Notes under the pieces: model-generated
What the model was told of the DNA's origin: nothing
The model's database searches: none
Seen by the model: only the letters and a program-made list of their open reading frames with translations
Program-made: the position numbers and the translations under genes
Assembly: GCF_016587415.1 (NCBI RefSeq)
Contig: NZ_BNJI01000001.1
Location: 434,001-498,000 of the forward strand
DNA from: Ktedonobacter sp. SOSP1-85
Lineage (GTDB): Bacteria; Chloroflexota; Ktedonobacteria; Ktedonobacterales; Ktedonobacteraceae
Length of the DNA: 64,000 nt
Direction of reading: 5' to 3'
Shown here: positions 28,663 through 37,849 of the stretch, piece after piece
How the letters are laid out: each line of letters opens with the position of its first letter
How positions within the stretch are numbered: the stretch's first letter is position 1

Positions 28663-29247
28663 ATGACGACCCTGGAGTATAAGTTACTCGGCATGTTGGC
28701 ACGTCACCCGATGTCGGGATATGATCTGGCAAGCGTCCTGAAACAGCGTGTCGTCCCCTTTGGGCCAATCAGCCATACGCAAATATATCCGGCACTGGCC
28801 AGTCTTGAGCGGAAGGGACTAGTCCGCTATCACATCGTCGAGCAGCAAGCCGTACGGCCAGACAAAAAGGTGTATGAGCTGACTGAGGAAGGCCGAGCCG
28901 CACTGCGGCAATGGGTCGAGTCTCCTACCCCTCTGGTCTTCTTATACGATGAGTTTTTCTTGAAAGCCTACAGCCTCTGGCTTGCTGATCCCGAGCGCAT
29001 GGAAGAGCGATTCCGCGAACAGGCTCAACTCCACCAGGAGAAGCTTGAATTTTACGAACAGGCGCTCCAGTCGAAACAGCTTGCGATCAGTGCCAAGCAC
29101 GAGAAAGCCGATTTTTTCGAGGGGATGGATGTGTTGTTCCAGTACATCATTGGGTATGAGCACAATTATCTTGCCTGGTGCCAGTCGATGCTTGAGTATC
29201 TCGAGCAGCGGAAACACCAACACGGCCAGGAAGAAGGGCAGGCGTGA
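28663..29247 (+). CDS. PadR-family transcriptional regulator
   Basis: 194 residues. N-terminal winged helix typical of PadR (TTLEYKLLGMLARHPMSGYDLAS, then THTQIYPALASLERKGLV and YELTEEGRAALRQWV), and a C-terminal coiled-coil dimerisation domain (residues about 95-190) of the long PadR subfamily. I prefer the ATG at 28663, which has GAGAGG upstream and lies after the operator repeats; ATG 28633 would overlap the second repeat. Acts as a ligand-responsive repressor of itself and the divergent aldo/keto reductase, by inference. Confidence 0.85.
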   Translation: MTTLEYKLLGMLARHPMSGYDLASVLKQRVVPFGPISHTQIYPALASLERKGLVRYHIVEQQAVRPDKKVYELTEEGRAALRQWVESPTPLVFLYDEFFLKAYSLWLADPERMEERFREQAQLHQEKLEFYEQALQSKQLAISAKHEKADFFEGMDVLFQYIIGYEHNYLAWCQSMLEYLEQRKHQHGQEEGQA

Positions 29248-29535
29248 ACATGCCTGCCTCTCCATGTGAGACAGGATGGTCGCGGTTCTCTCTCAATGCG
29301 TGCTCCAGGGAAGGTTCATTGGTGCATTCGGAGATGGGGGCGTGCAGAATCGAGCGAGTCTCGTAAGAAGAGGAACCGCACCTCCACAACAGATTTCGAC
29401 TTTAATGATCTCACTCCTCTCAGGAAGATACATGCTCCAGCTATTCAACTCAAGCTTTTGGCACGCCGCAGTGAGACGTTTTTCTGGAACGTACAGGAAG
29501 CGCAGATCCGCGTGCATCTGGCAAGAGCCAGTTCG
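29248..29535. other. Intergenic, no gene seen
   Basis: 288 bp between convergent padR and the resolvase remnant; no recognised coding sequence or clear hairpin terminator. Confidence 0.3.
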
Positions 29536-30120
29536 TTATCTGTCTCCATTGACAACGTACTTATAAAACGTGGTCCGACTGCGAAACCCTGTCCGTTTCA
29601 TAATTTCAGCGACGCTCATCGTCTGACTGGCATACAACTCCTTCGCGCGTTCAAGGTTGGCCACGCTCATCTTCCTGGTGACGGCTGGCCGACCGCCCTT
29701 GCGCCCACGGGCTCTGGCCGCCTCCAGTCCGGCCTGGGTCCGTTCGCTGATCAGATCGCGTTCAAACTCGGTCAGCGCCGCCATGATGTGAAACATGAAT
29801 TTGCCAGTGGGCGTGGTGGTGTCGATGTTCTCCTTCAAACTTTTCAACTCAATGCCACGCACGGCTAGGTCCGTCACGGTTTCGATGAGCTCTTTCAGGC
29901 TTCGTCCCAGGCGATCCAGCCGCCACACGACGATAACGTCTCCAGGCCGGGCAAGATCCAACATCTTGAGGTGTTCTGGACGGTCAAAACGCTTTCCAGT
30001 CATCTTGTCCTTGTCTGGCCCACCAGGTTGTGACGATTGCTCTTTCTTCTTTGGCGACAAGAAGAAGGGTGAGCCACATCTTTTTGCTGTTTCTATCTGC
30101 CATTTTGCGGCTGGTGACAC
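29536..30120 (-). pseudogene. Serine recombinase (resolvase), N-terminus lost
   Basis: From TGKRFDRPEHLKMLDLARPGD on, this is a clear Tn3/Hin-type resolvase: VVWRLDRLGRS holds the conserved Arg residues, then the long E helix (FMFHIMAALTEFERDLISERT) and a C-terminal helix-turn-helix of Hin type. The first 40 residues, which should read as Y.RVS with the nucleophilic Ser, are replaced by unrelated sequence starting at a GTG. Neither other frame clearly restores the motif. Without the Ser the protein could bind DNA but not cut it. May have come with the Tn3 remnants at 16.7-19.7 kb. Confidence 0.7.
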
Positions 30121-30166
30121 GTTCAGTAGCGCTACCCCTCAGAGGCCAGTGCCAGGTCTTGACAGC

Positions 30167-30215
30167 ATGTTGTATATACACTACAATAGGGGCTAGACAA
30201 CATGTTGTATATACA
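30167..30215. promoter_or_regulatory. Two MarR operators upstream of marR-like gene
   Basis: ATGTTGTATATACA occurs at 30167-30180 and 30202-30215, 35 bp apart. The second sits inside ACAACATGTTGT, itself a perfect palindrome. The same core appears twice after the gene as GTTGTATATACAAC. Confidence 0.7.
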
Positions 30216-30233
30216 CTTCATACGGAGACCAGG

Positions 30234-30704
30234 ATGATGAGTACAGAGATTGAGACAGCCGATGCCGGCGTGGTTGGCGAGATCACTCGCAATTGCCTGC
30301 TCACACGCACGCGCCGCATATCGCGCATCATCACCAACATGTATGATCAGGCACTTCGGCCTTACGGCGTCAATGCTCCGCAGTTCTCATTACTCGTGCT
30401 CATTGCGAAGCTTGGAGGAGCAAGTCGTGCTGAGATCGGACGTGCCAACTACCAGGAGCGCTCGACTCTGACACGCAATCTCGCGCTTCTCCTGGCAGAG
30501 GGGTGGGTCGAGGAAATGGTTTCTGACCAAGGCGGTCGAAGCCGTCCACTGGTCCTCTCGCAGGCCGGCAAAGACTTACTGGTTTCGGCAGCACCTGCGT
30601 GGCGAGCAGCACAGGTAAGAGCCAAACAGTTGCTCGGCGAGGAAGGCGTGACTGCCATCGTCGGCGTGGCCGACAGCATCCCGCTTGACGAACTCGTGGA
30701 GTAA
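30234..30704 (+). CDS. MarR-family transcriptional regulator
   Basis: 156 residues, small dimeric winged-helix regulator. Helical N-terminus (CLLTRTRRISRIITNMYDQAL), then PQFSLLVLIAKLGGASRAEIGRANYQERSTLTR as the recognition helix region and the wing at MVSDQGGRSRPLVLS with the conserved D.R residues. ATG 30234 (a second at 30237) follows GGAG. Flanked by four copies of TTGTATATACAA, two upstream and two before the nitrilase gene, so it likely represses itself and that gene. Confidence 0.85.
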   Translation: MMSTEIETADAGVVGEITRNCLLTRTRRISRIITNMYDQALRPYGVNAPQFSLLVLIAKLGGASRAEIGRANYQERSTLTRNLALLLAEGWVEEMVSDQGGRSRPLVLSQAGKDLLVSAAPAWRAAQVRAKQLLGEEGVTAIVGVADSIPLDELVE

Positions 30705-30746
30705 ACCACCCAAAGCGTTGTCTATGCAAGGTACAGTGCAGCAAAT

Positions 30747-30828
30747 GTTGTATATACAACGCACAGTGTAACAAACCCCGTCACATCCACCTTGTGGAAA
30801 AAGAGATCCATAATGTTGTATATACAAC
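30747..30828. promoter_or_regulatory. Two MarR operators before nitrilase remnant
   Basis: GTTGTATATACAAC is found at 30747-30760 and 30815-30828, perfect 14-bp palindromes 68 bp apart, ending 48 bp before the nitrilase start codon. Confidence 0.7.
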
Positions 30829-30875
30829 AAAAAAAATACAACAAAGCCACCACGTCAACTTGAAAGGAACATACC

Positions 30876-31364
30876 ATGAGCACCATCGTGAAAGCCGCCG
30901 TGCAGATCAGCCCTGTGCTGTACAGCCGGAAGGGTACCGTCGAGAAGGTTGTGAAGAAGATCCGTGAGCTGGGCAAACAGGGTATCCAGTTCGCGACCTT
31001 CCCCAAGACCATCGTTCCCTACTACCCCTATTTCTCCTTCGTGCAGTCAGCGTACGACATGCTGTTGGGGAAGGAGCATCAGCGTCTGCTCGAAGAGTCG
31101 GTCACAGCCCCGTCTGCCGAGACCCATGCGATCGGCGCGGCCGTGAAGGAGGCGAACATGGTCGTCTCAATCGGCGTCAATGAGCGCGATGGTGGCTCGA
31201 TCTACAACACGCAGCTGCTCTTCGACGCGGACGGGACGCTGATCCAGCGCCGCCGCAAGATCACGCCAACCTATCAGGAGCGGATGATCTGGGGCCAGGG
31301 TGACGGCTCAGGCCTGCGCGCCGTCGAGAGCGCCGTTGGGCGTATCGGACAGCTCGCCTGCTGA
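30876..31364 (+). pseudogene. Nitrilase, truncated at the catalytic cysteine
   Basis: 162 residues of a protein family usually 310-340 long. The N-terminal half is unmistakable (VKAAVQISPVLYSRKGTVEK, FPKTIVPYYPYFSFVQSAY, RRRKITPTYQERMIWGQGDG). The catalytic Lys of KITPT is kept. The Glu of FPETFVPYYPYF, first residue of the Glu-Lys-Cys triad, is Lys here. The protein ends GQLAC-TGA, where relatives have GQLACWEHY, and the sequence beyond does not resume nitrilase homology. So both the triad and the C-terminal half are lost. Controlled by MarR operators, which may outlive the enzyme. Confidence 0.8.
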
Positions 31365-31623
31365 TCGATCGGACGCCCGCGTCGCACATCCATGAGCGCA
31401 CCCGAAGGCTGAGACTTTGCGCGCGACTATCGAGGAGGAGAGGGTCATCGAGGTTCTGTAATCTGCCAATAGTGGAAACGAGGCTGTTGATTTTTTGGCA
31501 ATTACTCTGCTGATCAGAGGACATTTCTCCTCGGCTCGTTTCCTCGAAATTGGTTTGGGAAGCCAAAGGAGGGAAAGCTCTCTCGCCAGGATAATTGCAG
31601 AAACTCCAAAGGAGAGAGAACAT

Positions 31624-32059
31624 ATGAGCGCAAATAGCCGTTTTACCGTTGCACTGCATACCTTAAGCTGGATGGCTCTGGTTGCACGACAACGAGAGAT
31701 TGTGACCTCAGATCAGATTGCGGCCAGCGTCAATACCAATCCCGTCGTTATTCGACGGATTCTTGGATTGCTTGAAAAAGCACATCTGGTCATCGTGCAA
31801 CACAGAACGGGGGCCGGCTGAAAATTGGCTCGCACGCCAGAGGCGATCTCGCTGCTGGATGTCTATCAAGCTGTCGAACAACCGCCGCTCTTTGAATTGC
31901 ACCGTAGTCAGCCAGCCCAACCAGACCTGTCCTGTGGGAAGAGGTATTCAGCCAGCCTTAAAACGCTTTTATGAGGATGGCGAGCGCACACTGCAACAGC
32001 AGTTCGCCCAAGCGACGGTCGCTGACGTTTTGCGTGAAACGCTCACCCCTTCGTCCTAA
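31624..32059 (+). pseudogene. Rrf2-family regulator, nonsense plus frameshift
   Basis: MSANSRFTVALHTLSWMAL and IAASVNTNPVVIRRILGLLEKAHLV are the Rrf2 winged helix. A TGA at 31819 interrupts the wing where relatives have GGW; the same frame goes on KLARTPEAISLLDVYQAVE. Near 31910-31920 a CAGCCAGCCC stretch looks like a four-base duplication and moves the rest (NQTCPVGRGIQPALKRFYED to the stop) into another frame. The Cys-rich cluster of FeS members is reduced to one Cys. Divergence with preserved sequence suggests recent inactivation. The MFS gene 127 bp downstream may have been its target. Confidence 0.75.
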
Positions 32060-32186
32060 AGCCCATCTCTTTCCAAAAAGGGCTTTTTTTTACCCATCGC
32101 TGCAACTTTGATAGTTACAGCCAGTGGCAGAGAAGAAAGGCATTCGTTCGCGATGATGTTCAAGATACAAACACGAAAGGGTTGCT

Positions 32187-33413
32187 GTGAAAACACCATT
32201 TAATCCGCGTATTCTCTTCCTTGCGATTGCGACTTTTGCGGTAGGAACCGATGCCTATGTGATTGCAGGAATCCTCCCTGAAATCGCTCAGGATCTGCGT
32301 GTGCCGGTTGACCAGGCAGGGCTGATGGTTTCACTTTTTGCGCTGGCCTACGCTGTGGGATCGCCGCTTCTTGCCGTTCTCACAGCGCGTGTTGCTCGCC
32401 GCTGGTTACTTATTGCGGTGCTTTTGGGACTGTGTGCCGCAAATATTCTGTCAGCGTTGGCTCCTACCTTCGGGTGGATGTTGATAACCAGGGTGCTGGC
32501 TGCCGGATGTGCAGCCCTGTGCTCGCCTACCGCTCTGGCAATCGCGGCTACGCTGGCTCCTGCGCAACAGCGCGGAAAAGCCCTGGCTTCCGTCAATTTC
32601 GGTTTGACCGTGGCAACCGTGCTGGGCGTTCCCCTTGGGACCGTGATTGGCGGTCACTTCGGCTGGGTCTGGACTTTTGGCCTCGTGGCAGCACTTGCGG
32701 GGGCAGCCGCGCTCGCTCTTACCTTCAGCCTACCTGCCGTTCCCACTCCCCCGGTGGCGAGTTTACGAGCTCGCTTTTCCCCTCTTGGGCAAAAGAGTAT
32801 TCTTCTCGGGCTCGCCCTCACATTCTTCTGGGCTGTGGCCGCTTTTACTATCTATACCTATATCACGCCGCTCTTGCGCGAAAATGTCCATGTGAACGAT
32901 GTCAGTGGCCTTCTGCTCATCTATGGTCTGGCAAGCATGGCTGGTAACGGTCTGGGAGGGTATGGGGCTGATCGCTGGGGAACGTTTCGCTCCATTCTCG
33001 CCAGCCTGATTGTGCTTGCCGTGGTCTTTCTGACTCTCCCTATCACAACTCATTTCCTTGCCAGTGCTCTCATTGCGCTGGTGGTGTGGGGAATTGCAGG
33101 CTGGTCGCTCTATCCGGCCCAACAACATCGTTTGCTTGCTCTCGCGCCAGAACATTCGAGTATCATTCTGGCGCTGAACGGATCGGTCCTCTACCTGGGT
33201 ATTGCGGCGGGATCGGGTCTCGGCGGTCTTGTTCTCGCGTACGCTCCGATTTCAACGTTGGGTATTGCGGGGGGAATTGCCGCGCTCCTGGCACTGGGAA
33301 CCCTCCTTCTCAGTACCACGCGCATGTTCACACCACATGCACCCAGACACAAACCTGAACAGGAAGCGCCAGTTCCCAGCAAAGATCCCGCCATGATGGA
33401 ACCTTTACATTGA
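32187..33413 (+). CDS. MFS drug/metabolite exporter (DHA1 type)
   Basis: 408 residues, 12 predicted membrane helices. Starts at GTG 32187 with AAAGG upstream. ILFLAIATFAVGTDAYVIAGILPEIA is the first helix with the D.....G motif of AraJ/chloramphenicol-exporter-like antiporters; LLAVLTARVARRWLL is motif A between helices 2 and 3; GVPLGTVIGGHFGW is motif C of proton antiporters. Closely related in layout to the broken MFS gene at 58.4-59.6 kb. Likely exports a toxic small molecule; substrate unknown. Confidence 0.85.
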   Translation: MKTPFNPRILFLAIATFAVGTDAYVIAGILPEIAQDLRVPVDQAGLMVSLFALAYAVGSPLLAVLTARVARRWLLIAVLLGLCAANILSALAPTFGWMLITRVLAAGCAALCSPTALAIAATLAPAQQRGKALASVNFGLTVATVLGVPLGTVIGGHFGWVWTFGLVAALAGAAALALTFSLPAVPTPPVASLRARFSPLGQKSILLGLALTFFWAVAAFTIYTYITPLLRENVHVNDVSGLLLIYGLASMAGNGLGGYGADRWGTFRSILASLIVLAVVFLTLPITTHFLASALIALVVWGIAGWSLYPAQQHRLLALAPEHSSIILALNGSVLYLGIAAGSGLGGLVLAYAPISTLGIAGGIAALLALGTLLLSTTRMFTPHAPRHKPEQEAPVPSKDPAMMEPLH

Positions 33414-33512
33414 GAAGGAGTTCGGCCATGAAGCATGGCGCTTTCTGCACGCCGATCGATTACTGTGTGTATGGTTGAAAGACCTTTTCCAGCTTCGTTC
33501 TGTTTCGCATGT

Positions 33513-33540
33513 CTCCCTGCGGGCCGTGGCCTGCAGGGAG
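33513..33540 (+). terminator. Hairpin downstream of MFS gene
   Basis: CTCCCTGC (33513-33520) pairs with GCAGGGAG (33533-33540), extendable to 12 pairs with one mismatch, 100 bp after the stop. No T-run follows; weak candidate. Confidence 0.4.
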
Positions 33541-33570
33541 TTAAGCACGAGTATGGAGGTAGGGCTAGGA

Positions 33571-33616
33571 TCTCTGCAAAAATCTACCACAAGCTTGTGA
33601 TAGATTTTTGCAGAGA
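33571..33616. repeat. 46-bp near-perfect palindrome
   Basis: TCTCTGCAAAAATCTA (33571-33586) and TAGATTTTTGCAGAGA (33601-33616) are exact complements, and the 14-nt centre is itself palindromic (CACAAGCTTGTG) apart from the two outer positions. It lies where IS110 homology stops. Confidence 0.7.
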
Positions 33617-33636
33617 CGCTCAACCCCACTTACCTG

Positions 33637-33870
33637 CGTCCGCTGACGGATCAAGCGGGTACGGTGCGCGATGAGACCTCGCAACTCACGCTCATCCTGA
33701 GGAGGGATCCACACCGCAGGCATGAGACCTGCGGCTAGGAGGCGGGCGAGATGCAACGTATCACGCGCATCAGTCTTCACCCGAGCAGTGGTAATCAGTT
33801 TCACGAGGTTCGGATGAGCGACCATGACCGAAGAAACCAGAGGACAGAGCTGATCACAGAGATGCCAGGC
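33637..33870 (-). pseudogene. IS110-family transposase fragment
   Basis: Reads LCPLVSSVMVAHPNLVKLI, then TTARVKTDARDTLHLARLL and WIPPQDERELRGLIAHR...RQRTQ, which is the DEDD-domain N-terminal part of IS110 transposases with its conserved KTD..D acidic motif. Neither the true start nor the C-terminal Ser-containing domain is present. Confidence 0.75.
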
Positions 33871-33938
33871 GTTTGTTGTGGCTTCTCATACCAAGGATAC
33901 CGAAACGACGCACACTCTGCAACTGACATGCTAAAGCC

Positions 33939-34073
33939 CTACCTCTTGATCGCTGTGCGACCGCCGTCAGCGGTGATGATCGTACCAGTGAAGTAGCTTG
34001 CGTGTGGGAGGCAAGAAATCCTACAACGTTGGCAATCTTCTCAATGTTCGTTGCACGCTTGAGCAGTGTGGTG
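33939..34073 (-). pseudogene. SDR oxidoreductase, C-terminal remnant
   Basis: KRATNIEKIANVVGFLAS followed, after a frameshift near 34005-34012, by HASYFTGTIITADGGRTAIK and a stop. S.YFTG..I..DGG is the universal end of classical short-chain dehydrogenases. The catalytic core is missing. Not the partner of the 26.3-kb fragment, which is an atypical SDR. Confidence 0.65.
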
Positions 34074-34218
34074 CATCCGAGGGCTTAAGTGTGCTCGGAT
34101 GCTTAAAGAAGAGGCCAGAGATCGCTTCAAATGGTCCAGGCCATTTGAAACTGAGCACGTCTCTAGCCCGTATCCCTTTCAAGGATCTGTTATTGCTTTA
34201 CATAAGGGGAAAAAACAC

Positions 34219-35700
34219 ATGGGAAACAAAAACGCTTGTATCATCGTTGATCTTAGATCAGGGAAGCACCTGGTACACGTCCCTGAGATAGCAACCGTTC
34301 TATCCGCTGCAGGCTGGAAAACTGACGTCGCCCTGAAGGAATATGGAGGCGAGACGATGCAACTGGCACAGAAGGCTGCCAAAGAGAAATATGCGCTCGT
34401 GATCGGCTACGGCGGCGATGGAACCTTAAATGCCCTTCTCAATGGCACCATGTATGCCCAGGGGAAAGGTGCCGTCGCAGATATACCAGGAGGCACCTTC
34501 AACGTATGGGCAAAGGCAATAGACATGCCGGATGATCCCGTGAAAGCCGCCCTGGCCCTTGTAGATAGCAAACCACGCAGCCTTGATCTCGGCCATATCG
34601 AGGCAACCAGTCTGACCTCTGCCAATAATTCCAAAGACGTCTGGCAACCAGCCCCCAATGGGAAAAAGTCGAAAAAGTCAAAAGAATCAACAAAAACCAG
34701 GCACTATTTCTTGCTAAACGTTGGCATCGGCTTGGATGCCGCAATGATGGCACATATATCCAAACCTCTAAAGTATCGAGTTGGTCCGCTGGCCTTCGAC
34801 CTCGCTGCAGCAAAAGAGTTCCCCAGACAGCGCCCGTTTCCCGTCGAACTTCAGCAAACAGATGACAAGGGCAATGTCACCGCTCACTGGCGTGGAGATG
34901 TCTGGGAAGCGTATGTAAGCAAGGTGCCTCTCTTCGCGGGAGCGGTCAACATAGAACCGGGTTCGCGCGCCGATGATGGATTGCTCTACGTCACTTTGAT
35001 TACCACCAATAGTCCACTAAAGACGATCGGACAGGCCGTTTCATTACTCACGCAGCACAAGCCAGATAGAAATGTCACAACCTATTTCCGCGGCACGCAT
35101 TTTTCGCTGCGAATCCCCGCCTCTATCGATATCCATGTAGATGGGAGTGCTGTCAAACCCGAAGAACTCCTATCAAAAGCGGAACAGCGTGCCTTGCAAC
35201 AAACCAACGATCCAGAACAGATGCTGGTCGATTATCACTTCGATGCCAGGCAAAAGGCGCTGCACGTTGCCGTTCCACGCACCTATGCAGGCCCACTGTT
35301 TGAGAAAACACCGCAGAAAGGAAACACCTCACCCCAGGAACAACTCCTGCTCGCTGAACAACAGCCAGCGAACGCGCCACAGCAATCGCACCCGCAAAGC
35401 GAGGAGCAACCCCCAATTTTGCAGAAAGCAGCCTATAACATAGAAGTTATTGGAAGCATTGCACTTCAAGGGAAACAGCCAACCACCATCGTCGCTGGCA
35501 AGTTCAAAAAACAGGATACGGACGAGGTCCAGGTTCTCGCGGTGCGCGTAAACAAGCGAACGCAGGTGCTCAACAAGGCAGGGGAGCACGTGCCGTCTGC
35601 AAGGCTCCTAGCACTACAGGAGGGCCAGACAATTCTGGCCGAAGGGAAGAAGACTAAACGCGGCGTCATCAAAGCTACGCGCGTGAGGTTAGCCGACTGA
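34219..35700 (+). CDS. Diacylglycerol/lipid-kinase-like protein with OB-type C-terminal domain
   Basis: 493 residues. The N-terminal 300 form a DAGK-catalytic domain: YGGDGTLNALLNG is the nucleotide-binding GGDGT motif, followed by PGGTFNVWAKAIDMP, where related lipid kinases have PxGTxNDFAR. Such enzymes phosphorylate diacylglycerol, sphingoid bases or bacterial lipids. The protein is unusual in having a Lys/Ser patch (KKSKKSKESTK, about residue 150), a Gln/Pro-rich linker (about 365-400) and a final 85-residue domain (IEVIGSIALQG to GVIKATRVRLAD) that looks like the DUF5666 OB-type fold. ATG 34219 has AAGGGG upstream. Confidence 0.75.
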   Translation: MGNKNACIIVDLRSGKHLVHVPEIATVLSAAGWKTDVALKEYGGETMQLAQKAAKEKYALVIGYGGDGTLNALLNGTMYAQGKGAVADIPGGTFNVWAKAIDMPDDPVKAALALVDSKPRSLDLGHIEATSLTSANNSKDVWQPAPNGKKSKKSKESTKTRHYFLLNVGIGLDAAMMAHISKPLKYRVGPLAFDLAAAKEFPRQRPFPVELQQTDDKGNVTAHWRGDVWEAYVSKVPLFAGAVNIEPGSRADDGLLYVTLITTNSPLKTIGQAVSLLTQHKPDRNVTTYFRGTHFSLRIPASIDIHVDGSAVKPEELLSKAEQRALQQTNDPEQMLVDYHFDARQKALHVAVPRTYAGPLFEKTPQKGNTSPQEQLLLAEQQPANAPQQSHPQSEEQPPILQKAAYNIEVIGSIALQGKQPTTIVAGKFKKQDTDEVQVLAVRVNKRTQVLNKAGEHVPSARLLALQEGQTILAEGKKTKRGVIKATRVRLAD

Positions 35701-36338
35701 GGTAATCTCTGTGAGTCAGGAACCCACCATTCAAGAGGGGAAATGCATACGATCTCTAGGGATAGCACACGGCTGGGCGGGGATCTTAATGGTGTTGGTG
35801 CGCGTGACGCGTGGCCAGGGGTCACGTCTCCAGATTCAGTACTTTTTTTTGCACCTATCTTCGAGTCACCTCTTGAGGTGTTAACGCCGACGTCATTACG
35901 CGCCGGTTTAAGGCTGAAATGACATCTTTTTAAGAGAGAAATGATGTGCCATTGAAGCAAAACACACTCAATCTGCTCGGAATTTTACCGGTGCTGACAC
36001 CTACACATACTCTTCTTTTACTGGGCAAGATCCCATACGCTTCAGCCGTGGGGAATCGTCACCTGACGGAGCAAGTGCTGCCCATAGAGCAATCTTGTTC
36101 GCAAGACAGTGAATTCATCTTCTTTATGGAATTTCTTATATAATAAGTGTAGGTAGATCTCTCTTTTTTGCACATAGGCTAGACTGACAGTGGATATTGT
36201 CCTGGGGGCAACTAAGAAAGGAAAGCAGAGCTTCTACTTAGTTGTTACCTATAAATAGCCACTTATCTGTATGACTGTTCTAGTGGACTTACGGATGTGA
36301 GGACGTTGTGCTCGCCTCCCCAAAAGGTGCAAACGAAG
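35701..36338. other. Intergenic, no gene seen
   Basis: 638 bp. A T9 run lies near 35844 and a 14-bp palindrome CACCTCTTGAGGTG at 35867-35880, either of which could end transcription of the preceding kinase gene. The last 170 bp are AT-rich and probably hold the promoter of the oxidase gene. No coding similarity. Confidence 0.4.
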
Positions 36339-37849
36339 ATGAAACGGACTCGATTTGATGCATTAGCCAATGCCCCGACCTCGCGGCGAAAGGTTCTTCA
36401 GGTCCTGGCAACCCTCGCAGGAACCAGCTGTTTGGAAGGACTGCAGATAGCTGGTCTCGATGATAGTGCCATGGCTGTTCTTCGCGATGGAGAACCTGGT
36501 GAGTGGGCTACCGGGGGACCAAGTTGACAGGGCGCCTCGTATTTCCCAATAGCCCGGATTATAACAGCGCTCGTTTGGGCTGGGCCCGACAGTTCTCTCA
36601 GTTCCCCCTCGTCATCGTTTTTTGTCAAAACGTGCAGGATGTCGTGAATGCTCTCAGTTGGTGCCGAGAACACAATGTCACATTTCGGGCACGAAGCGGT
36701 CGGCACTGCCTGGAAGGATGGTCAGCTCTGGATGGTGGAGTGGTCATTGACGTGAGTAATATGAATCAGATTCACGTTGATACAAGCGCGGAGGTAGCTA
36801 CAGTCCAGACAGGGGCCACGCAAGGGGCGGTGGTAACCGCGCTGGGGAAGATAGGTTACGCCATTCCCAGCGGAGGAGAGAAGACCCCCGGTATAGGTGG
36901 CGTCACGCTAGGTGGAGGCATCGGCACACTCGCCCGCTCCATGGGTCTGGCTTGTGATCACCTGATTGGCCTCGAAATGGTGGTCCCGAGCGGCAAGCAG
37001 GGTGCAGAGGTAATCCAGGTCGACGAGCACAACCATGCTGACCTGCTGTGGGCTTGCCGTGGGGGTGGAGGAGGCAACTTCGGCATCGCTACCTCCTTCA
37101 CCTTCAAAATTCGCCCCATCTCCACTGTCACGATCTATGACGCAACATGGGGTTCCGCCGATTGGCAGCATGTGAGCGAGCTTTTGAGCGTATGGCAGTC
37201 CTTGGCCCCCTCTGCGGACGATCGACTGGGCTCGACCTTCAACCCGAATTCCAAGAAAAATGGCAGCATTGCATCCAATGGTATCTTCATCGGATCACAG
37301 GAGGCACAGTTGCGCCAGCTGCTCCAACCTCTGCTTGGGATTGGCACGCCCAAAGTGACGATCCAGACCATGTCCTATCTCGATGCCTGGCTTCACTTCG
37401 CCGCCCCTCCCGATCCGCCGCACAATGACAAGTTTTCCTCGGTCTGGGTCTATAGCGCCTTGCCGCCTAAGGCAATTGAAACGGTACACAGTTTCCTGGC
37501 GAATGCCCCCATCCCGCAGGCCAATATCTGGTGCTTGAGCTGGGGCGGCGCGGTGGGCAGGATACCGACCGAAGCCACGGCGTTCTTCCATAGAAAGGCA
37601 CAGTTCTACATGGAGTGGGACTCCCCATGGACGAATGATACGGAGGAGGGACAGGCCATCGCATGGGTTGAGCAATTCCGTGAAGCGCTGCAGCCCTATG
37701 TCAATGGATCCTACATTAACGTTCCCGACCGCAGCATCAACGACCTCAGGACCTACTACGGCAACAACCTTGCCAGGCTTCAGGAGGTCAAGCGCATGTA
37801 CGACCCAGAGAATGCCTTTCACTTTGAGCAGAGCATTCCTCCAAATTAG
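36339..37849 (+). pseudogene. BBE-type FAD-linked oxidase with Tat signal, frameshifted
   Basis: FAD-binding PCMH and berberine-bridge domains. RARSGRHCLEGWS (His) and RSMGLACDHLIG (Cys) are the two sites of bicovalent FAD attachment, and GGGIGTLARSMG matches the family. The C-terminus has the BBE motif Y.N..D (YGNNLARLQEVKRMYDPENAF). The first 60 residues lie in a different frame and carry a twin-arginine signal (SRRKVLQVLATLAG), so export folded with FAD is predicted. The frames join at a G5 run (36513-36517); one extra G restores EWATGGTKLTGRLVFP. Could be a sequencing error; otherwise the enzyme is not exported intact. Confidence 0.75.
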
